Shown: in pieces, positions 46,157 to 56,404 of the stretch
Layout of the letters: the number at the start of each line of letters is the position of its first letter
How positions within the stretch are numbered: position 1 is the first letter of the stretch
NCBI GenBank assembly: GCA_022571215.1
Contig: JACZYG010000005.1
Coordinates: 1 to 64,000 of the forward strand
Reading direction: 5' to 3'
DNA: 64,000 nucleotides
Source of the DNA: Fidelibacterota bacterium
GTDB taxonomy: Bacteria; Fidelibacterota; SORT01
Program-made: the position numbers and the translations under genes
Notes under the pieces: model-generated
The model's database searches: none
The model's input: the letters and a program-made list of their open reading frames with translations, nothing else
What the model was told of the DNA's origin: nothing

Positions 46157-48091
46157 TTACTTTTTGGGATCAACCTCCTCAAAATCGGCTTCTTCTACCT
46201 CTTCCTCGCCATTTACAGCTTCTTTATCTGCGCTTTCCGCACCTGTATCCTGTGTATCCGACGCTTCTTCATTTTTATATTGATCATACATGTCTCCGGA
46301 TACTTCGTTCCAAATAGTGTTTAAATCATCCGAGGCAGATTTTAATTCATCTGTGTCACTACCCTCAAGAGCTTTCTTTAGACGATCGCGTCCCGCTTCC
46401 AATTTTGCTTTGGAATCATCATTCAATTTGGAATCCATCTCTTTGATATTTTTTTCTGTTTGATAGACAAGTTGATCGGCATTGTTTCTGAGGTTAATTT
46501 CCTCGCGATTTTTCTTATCTTCCGATTCATGAATCTTAGCGTCATCCACCATCTTGGAGATCTCCTCATCAGACAATCCGCTCGATGCCTCGATCTTAAT
46601 GCTTTGTTCTTTTCCTGTCGCTTTATCCGTCGCCGCGACATGCAATATTCCGTTGGCATCAATATCAAACGTTACATCTATTTGAGGTACGCCTCTCTGC
46701 GCCGGCGGCATTCCCTCTAAATGAAATCTCCCTATCGTCCGGTTATGCACAGCCATCTCTCTCTCGCCTTGAAGGACGTGGATCTCAACGCTTGATTGAT
46801 TATCTGTAGCGGTAGAGAATATTTCCGATTTCTGTGAAGGTATAGTGGTGTTCTTCTCAATTAATTTTGTAAATACTCCGCCGAGAGTTTCGATGCCCAG
46901 TGATAGCGGTGTTACGTCCATCAGCAACACATCGGTCACGTCGCCCGCGAGAATGCCTCCTTGTATAGCCGCGCCAATTGCCACTACTTCGTCTGCATTT
47001 ACACCCTTACTCGGTTCCCTCCCGAATAGCTCCTTAACTACCTCCTGTACCTTGGGAATACGGGAAGAACCTCCTACAAGAACAACCTGATCTATATCCG
47101 AGGCTTTTAGTTTAGCATCCTTTAAAGCATTGAGAGAGGGAGCTTTTAATCTTTCAATGTCATCGTCAACCAACTCCTCAAACTTGGCTCTCGTCAGATC
47201 CAGATTAAGGTGTTTCGGTCCGGCAGAATCTGCTGTGATGAAAGGTAGGTTCAACGTTGTCTTTGGAGTATTTGATAACTCGACCTTAGCTTTTTCCGCA
47301 GCTTCTTTCAACCGTTGCAGAGCCATCGGGTCTGCCGAGAGATCGATTCCTTCCTGTTTTTTAAACTCGTCCACCAACCAAAGAATTATCTTTTGGTCAA
47401 AATCGTCCCCGCCGAGATGCGTATCGCCATTAGTGGAGAGCACTTCGAATGTTCCGATTTCAGGATCTAATTGAAGAATTGATACGTCAAACGTTCCGCC
47501 GCCAAGATCAAATACCGCAATCTTTTCGTCTTTTCTGTCGTCCTTCGCTTTATCGAGACCATATGCCAGAGCGGCAGCAGTCGGTTCATTTATGATGCGT
47601 TTTACTTCAAGTCCGGCTATCTTGCCCGCGTCCTTCGTCGCCTGGCGCTGCGAATCATTAAAATAAGCGGGCACTGTTATGACTGCTTCGGTAACCTTTT
47701 CACCGAGATAATCTTCAGCCGTTTGTTTCATCTTCTGCAAAACCATCGCGCTGATTTCCGGTGGCGAGTATTGTTTGTCATCAATTTTAATTCGCGCTAT
47801 ACCGCCCTTACCTTTAATAACTTTATATGGAACCTGCTTTATCTCGCCTGATACTTCTTTATAGTCTCTACCCATAAATCGCTTGATTGAAAATAGCGTG
47901 TGCTCGGGATTTGTAATAGCCTGCCGTTTTGCCGCTTGACCCACTAAGCGTTCGCCGTCTTTTGTGAATCCAACTACGGAAGGAGTCGTTCGACCTCCTT
48001 CAGAATTAGTAATGACGGTAGCTTCGTTCCCCTCCATTACAGCTACGCACGAGTATGTTGTTCCAAGATCAATTCCAATAATTTTTCCCAT
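46157..48091 (-). CDS. dnaK: Hsp70 chaperone DnaK
   Basis: 644 residues. The N-terminal [17 protein letters not shown], the phosphate loops [14 protein letters not shown] and [14 protein letters not shown], the linker [19 protein letters not shown] and an EEVxxADFEEVD tail are all present. An ideal ribosome site (AAGGAG, eight bases) precedes ATG. dnaJ, grpE and hrcA are not adjacent. The 184-base gap upstream holds a 7-bp inverted repeat (48158-48186, AAGCATA/TATGCTT) but no CIRCE. Confidence 0.97.
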   Translation of the reverse strand: MGKIIGIDLGTTYSCVAVMEGNEATVITNSEGGRTTPSVVGFTKDGERLVGQAAKRQAITNPEHTLFSIKRFMGRDYKEVSGEIKQVPYKVIKGKGGIARIKIDDKQYSPPEISAMVLQKMKQTAEDYLGEKVTEAVITVPAYFNDSQRQATKDAGKIAGLEVKRIINEPTAAALAYGLDKAKDDRKDEKIAVFDLGGGTFDVSILQLDPEIGTFEVLSTNGDTHLGGDDFDQKIILWLVDEFKKQEGIDLSADPMALQRLKEAAEKAKVELSNTPKTTLNLPFITADSAGPKHLNLDLTRAKFEELVDDDIERLKAPSLNALKDAKLKASDIDQVVLVGGSSRIPKVQEVVKELFGREPSKGVNADEVVAIGAAIQGGILAGDVTDVLLMDVTPLSLGIETLGGVFTKLIEKNTTIPSQKSEIFSTATDNQSSVEIHVLQGEREMAVHNRTIGRFHLEGMPPAQRGVPQIDVTFDIDANGILHVAATDKATGKEQSIKIEASSGLSDEEISKMVDDAKIHESEDKKNREEINLRNNADQLVYQTEKNIKEMDSKLNDDSKAKLEAGRDRLKKALEGSDTDELKSASDDLNTIWNEVSGDMYDQYKNEEASDTQDTGAESADKEAVNGEEEVEEADFEEVDPKK

Positions 48092-48275
48092 TTAAATCTC
48101 CTTCTTCTTTTATCGAGAAGCTAATAATTAAGTCTGTTTTCTTTAATATAATGCAAGAAGCATACCAGTAGCTAATTGATATGCTTTATCCTATTGATAT
48201 TTATTAACTTATGTATTAATTGACGCTGATAACAAAAATAACGCTATCTGCCATATTGTCGGTAATTCCTGCCTT

Positions 48276-49721
48276 TTATTCACCCCAATAGCGAAGCGCC
48301 ACAAATCTGCTGTTTCCCCTTGCCGTTACCCTCAAAAGGACAATTTCGCCTTCATCTATCTTCTCCAACTCCCTCCGGAAATCGCGAACGCTGTCAATAG
48401 GCTTATTATTTAGAGACTCTATGATATTACCTTTTTGAATGAATTTTTTAGCCGCGGCGCTCCGTTTTTTCACACCCACCACTTCCACGCCTAATATTGC
48501 ATTATTACGGCTGGCGCCGAAGGGGTTCCAACTTTCCCGTTCTCTTATCCTATCCTTGAGCAGAAGCCCCAAACGAGGTTTCTTACCACTGTTTTCCGTG
48601 CTATGCGTAATTCGCTTATGCTGCACATCCCTCGCCTTTAAAGTAACCGGTATTTTCCTCGTTTTCCCCATGCGGACGACTGTAAGAATAACTTTTTCAT
48701 CGGGTCCATATCCCGCTATTATCGCCTGAAGTCCATTGGCTCTGTCTACTCTTTTTTTGTCTACTTTGGTTATAACATCGCCGATCTTGAGCTTTGAGCT
48801 TTCAGCCGCTCCACCCGGTACAAAATTATTTACTATTACTCCTTTTACGCCGTCTAATTTTAAATATTCGGCGAGTTCCTCATCGACGTTTCCAATATTA
48901 ATACCGATATAACCGCGCCTTACCTCGCCATAAACCATAAGATCATCCATGACACGTCGCGCTAAGTTCGAGGGTATAGCAAATCCATAGCCGGCATATA
49001 CGCCCGTTCGACTTGCAATGGCTGTATTGATGCCTATAACTTCTCCGTTTGTGTTTATCAATGGTCCGCCGCTGTTTCCCGGATTGATGACCGCATCTGT
49101 TTGAATGAAATTTTCAACCGCATATCCTCGAGTAGACGCGCTGAGATCTCTACCTACTATATTTATGTCCCTTCCCTTTGCGCTTATGATCCCTGCCGTA
49201 ACCGTGGCTTCCAATCCGAGCGGGTTTCCTAATGCTATGACCCAGTCTCCAATCTTAGCTTTTTCCGAATCCGCAAATTTTACAGGCTTCAAATTTTTCG
49301 CTTCAACCTTAATCAAGGCAAGATCTGTTAACGAATCAAGACCTACTATTTTTGCGTCGTATGTTTTGTGATTGGAAAACGAAACCTTAATCTGATGAGC
49401 GCCTCCAACTACGTGGAAATTGGTGAGAATGTACCCATCCTCTGTCACCACAAAGCCTGAACCACCGCCAACGCTTGGAATATCTTCATCTAATTCGCCA
49501 TCATCGAAATCTCTGAACAAGTGGAATTGACGCAATTCCCTCGCTTTTACTATCTTTATCGCTTCGATGCTCACAACCGAAGACAATGTTTTCTCTACCG
49601 TGGCAGAAAAAGAAAAATTTGCGGACATTTGCGCTTGAAGGTCTCCGCCTGCCGACATCAATACTATCATCAATCCTACAATCAAATAAATTATTCCGCT
49701 TCGAATTCTTACTTTATCCAT
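48276..49721 (-). CDS. htrA: DegP/HtrA-type periplasmic serine protease
   Basis: 481 residues. Signal/anchor at about 10-28, trypsin-like domain with the triad His103 (TNFHVVGG), Asp133 (LTDLALIKV) and Ser217 (PGNSGGPL), then PDZ1 (about 280-370: RRGYIGINIGN) and PDZ2 (about 385-475). It degrades or refolds damaged envelope proteins. AGGAG lies about 11 bases before the ATG. Its start is 44 bases from the stop of the YugP-type peptidase gene, so the two may be cotranscribed. Confidence 0.95.
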   Translation of the reverse strand: MDKVRIRSGIIYLIVGLMIVLMSAGGDLQAQMSANFSFSATVEKTLSSVVSIEAIKIVKARELRQFHLFRDFDDGELDEDIPSVGGGSGFVVTEDGYILTNFHVVGGAHQIKVSFSNHKTYDAKIVGLDSLTDLALIKVEAKNLKPVKFADSEKAKIGDWVIALGNPLGLEATVTAGIISAKGRDINIVGRDLSASTRGYAVENFIQTDAVINPGNSGGPLINTNGEVIGINTAIASRTGVYAGYGFAIPSNLARRVMDDLMVYGEVRRGYIGINIGNVDEELAEYLKLDGVKGVIVNNFVPGGAAESSKLKIGDVITKVDKKRVDRANGLQAIIAGYGPDEKVILTVVRMGKTRKIPVTLKARDVQHKRITHSTENSGKKPRLGLLLKDRIRERESWNPFGASRNNAILGVEVVGVKKRSAAAKKFIQKGNIIESLNNKPIDSVRDFRRELEKIDEGEIVLLRVTARGNSRFVALRYWGE

Positions 49722-49765
49722 GTTCGTCTTATCTCCTCTTATCCTCGTACTCGTTTCAAATATTT

Positions 49766-50455
49766 TTAATTCCTTTGCCTTAGTATTAGCAACCTGACCA
49801 GTTGTGATAGCGACATCGCCGCGGCAGCGAGGTACGTCATGGCAGCCGCGTTAAGCACAGCTTTTGCCCCATCAGAATCATCTCTTGATATGAATCCACC
49901 GCTGCTCAATTGTGCAAGCGCTCTGCTGCTTGCATTGAACTCTACCGGTAGAGTCACTATTTGAAACACCAACGTTGTCGCAAAGAAAATTATTCCTACG
50001 TCTATCAGAGCCGGTATAGCAAGAAACATTCCAGCTAAAAACAACCAAAACCACAATTTCGAACCCAATCTTGCAACGGGATAAAAAGTGTGCCTCCATC
50101 TCAGAGGGGCATACTGTTTATTGTCCTGTATGGCATGTCCCACTTCATGCGCAGCGACTCCGATAGATGCAATCGAGTCGCTTCTAAAATTCAGCTCGGA
50201 CAATCTTACTTTTTTCTCTTTCGAATCATAATGATCGGTCAAACTTCCCTTGACTTCTTCCACTTCTACATCAAAAATATTGTTCCTCTCAAGGAGTTTT
50301 TTGGCAACTTGATAACCTGTCATACCCGAGTTTGAAGGAATTTTACTATACCTTTTAAAAGTACTCTTTATCTTCCATTGCGCCCATACTCCAAATAGCA
50401 GAGCAGGTACAAGCAATAACATGGTCGAATCCCAAAAGAACAACGGCAAATCCAT
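49766..50455 (-). CDS. YugP-type membrane zinc metallopeptidase
   Basis: 229 residues. Helices at about 10-25, 128-150 and 155-175, and the zinc motif HEVGHA (His103, Glu104, His107) facing a FRSDSIASIGVAAHEVGHAIQDNKQYAPLRWR stretch. Matches the YugP family of putative membrane peptidases; substrates unknown. AAGGAG directly before the ATG. Sits between clpC and htrA, in keeping with proteostasis. Confidence 0.9.
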   Translation of the reverse strand: MDLPLFFWDSTMLLLVPALLFGVWAQWKIKSTFKRYSKIPSNSGMTGYQVAKKLLERNNIFDVEVEEVKGSLTDHYDSKEKKVRLSELNFRSDSIASIGVAAHEVGHAIQDNKQYAPLRWRHTFYPVARLGSKLWFWLFLAGMFLAIPALIDVGIIFFATTLVFQIVTLPVEFNASSRALAQLSSGGFISRDDSDGAKAVLNAAAMTYLAAAAMSLSQLVRLLILRQRN

Positions 50456-50532
50456 ACTCCTTTATTTTTAAGTCTAAACCGGAAACCCGATAACTATTTC
50501 GCCATCGGGTTAATCTACGTAAAAGTTACGGT

Positions 50533-53028
50533 TTATGTTACAGGATTTTCTTTGACTTTACTGTCTTTCTTGGGAATCGATCTTACCGTTTCAGATGCGA
50601 CTTTCTTTCTCTCAACCTCTTTAAAAGTAAGTTTACCTTTAGAAACTGCAACTTTTATAACGCTTCCCTCTCCAAAATCGCCGGATAATAGACGCTCTGC
50701 GATGGCATCCTCAATATCTTTTTCGATCGTGCGTCTCATTGGTCTTGCGCCCATCTCTCTGTTATAACCTTTTTCCAATAGCAGATTTTTGGCAGCGGCC
50801 GATATCTTCAGTTCAATATGTCTTTCCTTTAACCGGCTAACCACCTGATCCATCATTATATCTATTATTTGTAGAACACTTTTTTTATCGAGTTCTTTGA
50901 AAGATACTATTTCATCAATTCTGTTAAGAAATTCAGGATTAAATATCTTCTTGGCTTCCTCTTCCACCTTCTTTTTGATCTCTTCATTACGCGATTTTTT
51001 ATCTTTACTTCCAAATCCAAGTTTATTTGTCCGCAGCATTCGCGCTCCGATATTGGAAGTCAATATCAGAATGGTGTTGCGGAAATCTACCCTTCTGCCG
51101 AAGCTGTCTGTGAGGGAACCATCGTCCAATATTTGCAGGAGAATGTTAAAAATGTCATAATGAGCTTTCTCTATCTCGTCAAAGAGAACCACGGAATAGG
51201 GTCTTCGTCTGACTTTTTCAGTGAGATCGCCGCCTTCTTCATAGCCTACATAGCCCGGCGGTGCTCCGACAAGTCTCGATACGCTGAATTTTTCCATGTA
51301 CTCGGACATGTCAATTCTGATAAAGGATTCAGCGTCTTCGAATAAGTATTCTGCCAGCACTTTTGCTAATTCCGTCTTACCGACTCCGGTGGGTCCGAGG
51401 AAGATAAATGACCCGATAGGCCGCCTGGGGTCTTTAAGCCCGGCTCTTGCCCTTCTGATGGATTTTGAAAGATGGGCAATAACTTCGTCTTGCCCTACGA
51501 TCTTTTTCTTCAGTTCATCTTCGATCTTATTGAGTTTATGCGTCTCCGATTCGGCGACTCTGTGTACCGGGATACCAGTCATGATAGAAACAACATCGGC
51601 GATGTCCTCTTCCTTGACCACCACCATCTTTTCTTCCTGTTCCTTATTCCAGGTATTCCTGTGCATCTCCAGTTCATCGGTAAGTTTGCGTTCTTTATCT
51701 CTAATTTCTGCCGCTTTTTCAAAGTTTTGGTTCTTAACGACCTCGTCTTTGTTTTTACGCAGATTGTCTATCTCTCCTTCGAGACGGACTACTTCTTCAG
51801 GTACCACGATATTTGAAAGATGGACTCGTGAACCCGTTTCGTCAATTACATCTATCGCCTTATCCGGTAAAAACTTATCTGTGATATACCGTTCACTTAG
51901 TTTAACCGCTGCCACTATCGCTTCCTGAGTATACTTGACGCGATGGTGATCCTCATAGCGAGACTGAAGCCCTTCGAGAATCTTTATTGTTTCATCCACC
52001 GTAGGCGGATTTACCATTATCTTTTGGAATCGTCGTTCAAGGGCGCCGTCTTTTTCTATATACTTCCTGTACTCATCAAGGGTAGTCGCGCCTATGCACT
52101 GAATCTCTCCCCTCGCCAGTGCCGGTTTGAACATATTGGATGCATCCAAAGATCCCGAAGCGGCGCCGGCGCCGACAATTGTATGCAACTCATCGATGAA
52201 AAGAATTATCTCCTCATTCTTCTCGAGTTCCGCCATTATCGCTTTCATTCTCTCCTCGAACTGACCACGATATTTTGTGCCTGCGACCATGGAAGAAAGA
52301 TCCAAGGTAACTATCTTTTTCCCAAAGAGGACTCTTGGAACTGTTTTATCGATAATCCTAATTGCAAGACCTTCGGCAATTGCCGTTTTCCCCACCCCCG
52401 GTTCGCCGATCAATACCGGGTTATTTTTCTTTCGCCGGGAAAGAATCTGAGCAACGCGCTCTATTTCCATCTCCCTGCCTATAACGGGGTCGAGTTCACC
52501 ATCCGCTGCCATCTTAGTGATATCTCTTCCAAAATGGTCAAGGGCGGGGGTTTTAGCTCCCTTCTTGTTGCGGGGAACGGTTTCATCGTCCGCTCCTTCA
52601 AGGATACGTTCGAGTTCCGTGTAGATAAGATCATAATCAACGCCCAGAGTGCCTAAAACCTCGGCAGCAACGCTGTCAACTTCTTCCGCTATGGAAAGCA
52701 GAAGATGCTCGGTGTCGATAATATCGGACTTAAAATTCTTGGCTTCGGTATAAGTGGATTTTAATATCTTCTCCGCGCGTTTGGTCAGCGGCAAATTACC
52801 AAGAGTCATCGTACCGCCCGAACTTCTCACCGCGTCCTCTATCGAACGTTTGAGTTCATCGAGCTCAATTCCGAGGTTAGTTAAAATTTCAACCGCAAGA
52901 CCATCTCCCTGTCTGATAATCCCAAGCATCAGGTGTTCAGCGCCTATGTAATTATGCCCGAGCCTGAGAGCTTCTTCCCGGGAAAATTGGATAACCATCT
53001 GTACCCGTTTGGAGAAATTATTTTTCAA
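50533..53028 (-). CDS. clpC: ClpC-type AAA+ unfoldase
   Basis: 831 residues. N domain repeats (about 1-145), AAA-1 with [13 protein letters not shown], a short middle domain carrying the UVR-type motif QNFEKAAEIRDKERKLTDEL (about 425-445), and AAA-2 with [11 protein letters not shown]. The UVR motif and short coiled coil distinguish it from ClpB. It feeds ClpP; a VGF-like ClpP-binding loop reads KLGFGSKD. A TTGACT/TAACTT promoter candidate lies 75-100 bases upstream. Confidence 0.94.
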   Translation of the reverse strand: MKNNFSKRVQMVIQFSREEALRLGHNYIGAEHLMLGIIRQGDGLAVEILTNLGIELDELKRSIEDAVRSSGGTMTLGNLPLTKRAEKILKSTYTEAKNFKSDIIDTEHLLLSIAEEVDSVAAEVLGTLGVDYDLIYTELERILEGADDETVPRNKKGAKTPALDHFGRDITKMAADGELDPVIGREMEIERVAQILSRRKKNNPVLIGEPGVGKTAIAEGLAIRIIDKTVPRVLFGKKIVTLDLSSMVAGTKYRGQFEERMKAIMAELEKNEEIILFIDELHTIVGAGAASGSLDASNMFKPALARGEIQCIGATTLDEYRKYIEKDGALERRFQKIMVNPPTVDETIKILEGLQSRYEDHHRVKYTQEAIVAAVKLSERYITDKFLPDKAIDVIDETGSRVHLSNIVVPEEVVRLEGEIDNLRKNKDEVVKNQNFEKAAEIRDKERKLTDELEMHRNTWNKEQEEKMVVVKEEDIADVVSIMTGIPVHRVAESETHKLNKIEDELKKKIVGQDEVIAHLSKSIRRARAGLKDPRRPIGSFIFLGPTGVGKTELAKVLAEYLFEDAESFIRIDMSEYMEKFSVSRLVGAPPGYVGYEEGGDLTEKVRRRPYSVVLFDEIEKAHYDIFNILLQILDDGSLTDSFGRRVDFRNTILILTSNIGARMLRTNKLGFGSKDKKSRNEEIKKKVEEEAKKIFNPEFLNRIDEIVSFKELDKKSVLQIIDIMMDQVVSRLKERHIELKISAAAKNLLLEKGYNREMGARPMRRTIEKDIEDAIAERLLSGDFGEGSVIKVAVSKGKLTFKEVERKKVASETVRSIPKKDSKVKENPVT

Positions 53029-53100
53029 TGCTTATTCTGCTCCCTTTCAGTGTCTATCAATTAGAGAAAATTTAATATTTGCTCCTAATACACAGTTGAA

Positions 53101-53129
53101 AGTTAAGTGGATTAGTGTGAAGAGTCAAG
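53101..53129 (-). promoter_or_regulatory. Candidate sigma-70 promoter of clpC
   Basis: On minus: TTGACT (53129-53124), 17 bases, TAACTT (53106-53101). Lies in the 252-base gap after lolD, which otherwise shows only a short chance frame. Confidence 0.35.
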
Positions 53130-53280
53130 CCTAAACCCGCTTTTAATAATCTAATAGGGCAATATTTCATTTTATTTCTCATATTTCTGCTCTTCTCTTA
53201 CTACTTATAACGGCTGCTTACTATAATAAATTCAGTAATAAGTGAAAAGTATGTGAGTTCTATTACTAATTTAGCGAAAA

Positions 53281-53964
53281 TTATTCAACTATCAGACCAT
53301 CTTCCATGCGAATCGTTCGATCAGCCCTTCTCGCGAGTTCCTCATTATGGGTGACAATTACGAACGTTTGCTCTCTTTCTTCTTTGAGCATCCACATTAA
53401 TTCATACAAAGATTCAGCATTCGCGCTATCAAGGTTTCCTGCCGGCTCATCGGCTAAAATTAGTTTTGGTTCGTTCATTAATGACCTCGCCACGGCTACC
53501 CGTTGTCTTTCTCCACCCGATAGTTCCGAAGGTTTGTGATGAAGCCTATGAGATAATCCTACATCACTGAGCAACTCAGATGCTCTATTCATACCGGATT
53601 TCTTCGAGTCCCCTCTTAGTAACGCAGGAAGCATTACATTTTCTACAGCGCTCAACTCAGGCAGCAGGTGATGAAATTGAAATATAAAACCCATCGTTTT
53701 GTTTCTAAATTCCGATAGTTCACCGTCATCCATAGTAGATAGATCTGTCCCCTCTATTTCTATTTTACCTGAAGTCGGCTTATCAAGAGCGCCCAATAAA
53801 TTCAACAGCGTACTTTTACCCACTCCGGAGGCGCCGACTATGGTCACGATCTCCTTGGTCATGATCTCCATTGTGATCCCGTGAAGCACCTGCACCTCAC
53901 CCACTGAAGAGAAATAGGTCTTTTTCAGATCCGATGCCTTTAACAGAACAGTATTTTCATTCAT
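53281..53964 (-). CDS. lolD: Lipoprotein-releasing ABC ATPase LolD
   Basis: 227 residues. Walker A GASGVGKST, Q-loop FQFHHLLPELSAVENVMLP, LolD signature LSGGERQRVAVAR, Walker B LILADEPAGNLD, switch THNEE. It powers extraction of outer-membrane lipoproteins with the two permeases encoded just upstream (8-base overlap with the nearest). Related MacB-type ATPases look alike, but the LolC/E pair decides. Confidence 0.93.
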   Translation of the reverse strand: MNENTVLLKASDLKKTYFSSVGEVQVLHGITMEIMTKEIVTIVGASGVGKSTLLNLLGALDKPTSGKIEIEGTDLSTMDDGELSEFRNKTMGFIFQFHHLLPELSAVENVMLPALLRGDSKKSGMNRASELLSDVGLSHRLHHKPSELSGGERQRVAVARSLMNEPKLILADEPAGNLDSANAESLYELMWMLKEEREQTFVIVTHNEELARRADRTIRMEDGLIVE

Positions 53965-55174
53965 AATGAATAGACTCTACGGGTTGAAGATTCGCGGCTT
54001 TAAGCGCCGGATAGAGAGTTGCGAGAAAACCCAATGTCAGTGATACCAGTATTACAGCCATTAACTCCATCGCATCGAGTTCTACGGGAAGCACATTGAT
54101 AAAATAAACATCAGAAGGCAACTTCAATAAACCATAACTTTTCTGTATCCAAATAATAAACAACGCCGAAATGGTTCCAAGGGAAATTCCGATTATCCCT
54201 GAGAACATCCCCGACAATATAAATATTTTTCCCACGCTTCTATCCTTAGCGCCTAACGCTTTGAGTATGCCTATTTCTCTTCGTTTATCCATGACCATCA
54301 TAACCAATGAACTAACAACATTGAAAGCGGCAACAAGTATAATAAGACTTAAAACCACGAACGCGCCTAATTTTTCTAATTTCATGGCGCCTAAGAGGTC
54401 CCTGTGAATATCAAACCAGGTCATTACTTTCATGCCGTCCAATCCGCTTGCTTTCAGCAGTTCCGCGGACTTAAACGATTCGTTGAAATCTCCGAAACTC
54501 ATCTCGATCCCAGTCACTTTATCCGCCATACGTTTGAATTTCTGAGCGTATTTATAATGTACATACGTATAAGCGTCATCATAATTGAATATATTGGCGG
54601 AGAAGATCCCCGTGACCACAAACCTTGTTGAATAAGGCACGCTAAAAGGCGAATTCATGACAAGCGGATTGATCACGACCACCGTATCTCCTGCGCCGAC
54701 CAATAACCGCTCGGCAATATTTCTTCCGACAACTATTCCGCCGATATCCTCATGCTCCAGCTCTATATCACCTTCTATAATACTTGAAGATAATTTGGAC
54801 ACCTCGGATAAACCCGTTTCGGTAGTTCCTTTTAAAATGACGACGCTCTGCTTTTCATCTTTTATTATTATGGCTTTTCCTGTTACATACGGAGCAATGG
54901 CGATTGGATTCGCGATCCCGGTCAGTCTGGCTTTAAGATTTTCCCAATCCGATATTCCTTCACCATGAGAACTTTCTATTTTGATGTGCGAGTCAAAACT
55001 CAATATTTTATCTCTGACTTCTCGTTCGAATCCGCCCAAGACAGACAAAGCTATGATCAACGCCCAGACCCCTATGGCAAATCCTGAGATGGAAATAAAC
55101 GCTGTTGCGGATATCAATCCCACTTTCTTCTTAGAGAAAAAATACTTTTTTGCTATAAAGAATTCGCCCGCCAT
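53957..55174 (-). CDS. LolC/E-family permease (second of tandem pair)
   Basis: 405 residues, four membrane helices (about 22-44, 270-292, 315-340, 375-395), a periplasmic domain between the first two, and the N-terminal IAKKYFFSKKKVGLISATAFISISGFAIGVWALIIALSVLGGFEREVRDKILSFDSHI hallmark. It pairs with the next gene to form the LolCE core. 45 bases of C-terminal homology (LYPALKAANLQPVESIHYE) match LolC/E. Which copy is LolC or LolE cannot be decided by eye. Confidence 0.9.
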   Translation of the reverse strand: MAGEFFIAKKYFFSKKKVGLISATAFISISGFAIGVWALIIALSVLGGFEREVRDKILSFDSHIKIESSHGEGISDWENLKARLTGIANPIAIAPYVTGKAIIIKDEKQSVVILKGTTETGLSEVSKLSSSIIEGDIELEHEDIGGIVVGRNIAERLLVGAGDTVVVINPLVMNSPFSVPYSTRFVVTGIFSANIFNYDDAYTYVHYKYAQKFKRMADKVTGIEMSFGDFNESFKSAELLKASGLDGMKVMTWFDIHRDLLGAMKLEKLGAFVVLSLIILVAAFNVVSSLVMMVMDKRREIGILKALGAKDRSVGKIFILSGMFSGIIGISLGTISALFIIWIQKSYGLLKLPSDVYFINVLPVELDAMELMAVILVSLTLGFLATLYPALKAANLQPVESIHYE

Positions 55175-55175
55175 G

Positions 55176-56402
55176 TTATTCTTCTCTTAATGCGCTTGCG
55201 GGCGTTAACCTTGATGCTTTCAGGGAAGGATAAAGTGTCGCGAGAATACATAATAAGATGGCAACGCCTCCTATCACTATGAAATACTCCGGCTGCATAG
55301 AAACAGGCAGCGAATCCATAAAATAAACATCCGGCGGGATAGTTATTAGTTTCATAGTTTGCTGCAAGGTTCCTAACCCGTAGGCTGTCAACACGCCAAA
55401 TAGAGTTCCGGTTATCCCGATCAACGTTCCTTCCATAAGAAAAATCTTTAATATCTGCCTTGTCCTGAACCCCAAAGCTTTCAATAATCCAATATCCCTC
55501 TTCTTATCCATAACTATCATCACAAGCGTGCTTGTGATGTTGAATATGGCAACTATAGCGATCAAGCCGAAAACCAGCACCATAGGAAATCGTTGTGTGT
55601 CAAGCCACTTGAATAAATTCCGATGTCGCTCTTTCCACGTCAGAGGATAGTACGGATAACCGCCGAGCATCTCTTCAATCTCATTTGACACGATATTCGC
55701 TTCCTCGAATTCATCTATAAAGATTTTCATTCCTGTCACCGATGACGGCATATTGAACAGTCGCTGAGCAGAGCTAAGAGGTATGTATGCGAACACATCG
55801 TCATATTCCACCATACCTGTTTCGAATGTTCCGGATAGTCTAAACCTCTTTAGATAAGGAGTGTTGAATGGTCCCGGAATCCCTTTGAAGACCATCAGAG
55901 TGAGGCTGTCCCCCTTCTCGACGGATAACCGCGCCGCTAACTTCGATCCCAATACTATTGCGGGCAATCCTTCTTTCGTTTGAGGAGACGTAAAATAAGC
56001 TCCGTCGAAATTCTCGCCCACCTGTTTTCTAAATGTTTCATCCTCACCGATGACACCTTCCACTATAATTCCGTCAAGATTTGTCTTGGAACGGATCACC
56101 GCCTCGCGCAGGATATACGGGTACGCAACGCGAACGCCGTCAATTCGCTCGATCTTTCTCTCAACTTCGTCATAATCCTGCATCGGCTGAAAATGGTACT
56201 GTCTTATTCGGATATGCGAATCGAAACCAATAATCCGTTGAACGATTTCGGTTTCAAATCCGTTGACAACGGAAAGCGTAAGTATCAATGATGCGACGCC
56301 AATGGCGATCCCTATTATACTTAGTATGGAAATAAATGAAATGAAGCCGACTTTTTTATGAGCGAGAAGATGCCGACTGGCGATGAAAAGTTCAACCGAC
56401 AA
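55176..56402 (-). CDS. LolC/E-family permease (first of tandem pair)
   Basis: 408 residues with the same layout: first helix at about 20-45 (VGFISFISILSIIGIAIGVASLILTLSVVNGFETEIVQRIIGFDSHIRIRQY), periplasmic MacB-like domain, three C-terminal helices and ATLYPSLKASRLTPASALREE. TTG start two bases after the lysS TAA, with GGAAG about eight bases upstream. Its stop is one base before the next permease, so both arise from the prfB-lysS transcript. Confidence 0.9.
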   Translation of the reverse strand: MSVELFIASRHLLAHKKVGFISFISILSIIGIAIGVASLILTLSVVNGFETEIVQRIIGFDSHIRIRQYHFQPMQDYDEVERKIERIDGVRVAYPYILREAVIRSKTNLDGIIVEGVIGEDETFRKQVGENFDGAYFTSPQTKEGLPAIVLGSKLAARLSVEKGDSLTLMVFKGIPGPFNTPYLKRFRLSGTFETGMVEYDDVFAYIPLSSAQRLFNMPSSVTGMKIFIDEFEEANIVSNEIEEMLGGYPYYPLTWKERHRNLFKWLDTQRFPMVLVFGLIAIVAIFNITSTLVMIVMDKKRDIGLLKALGFRTRQILKIFLMEGTLIGITGTLFGVLTAYGLGTLQQTMKLITIPPDVYFMDSLPVSMQPEYFIVIGGVAILLCILATLYPSLKASRLTPASALREE

Positions 56403-56404
56403 AT

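Noticed and set aside
48092-48275. CIRCE/HrcA operator before dnaK
   Set aside because: No TTAGCACTC-N9-GAGTGCTAA; only a weak 7-bp inverted repeat is seen. The same holds before clpB and clpC.
53064-53225. 36-codon frame upstream of clpC
   Set aside because: No ribosome site, contains the putative promoter, and no protein-like pattern.
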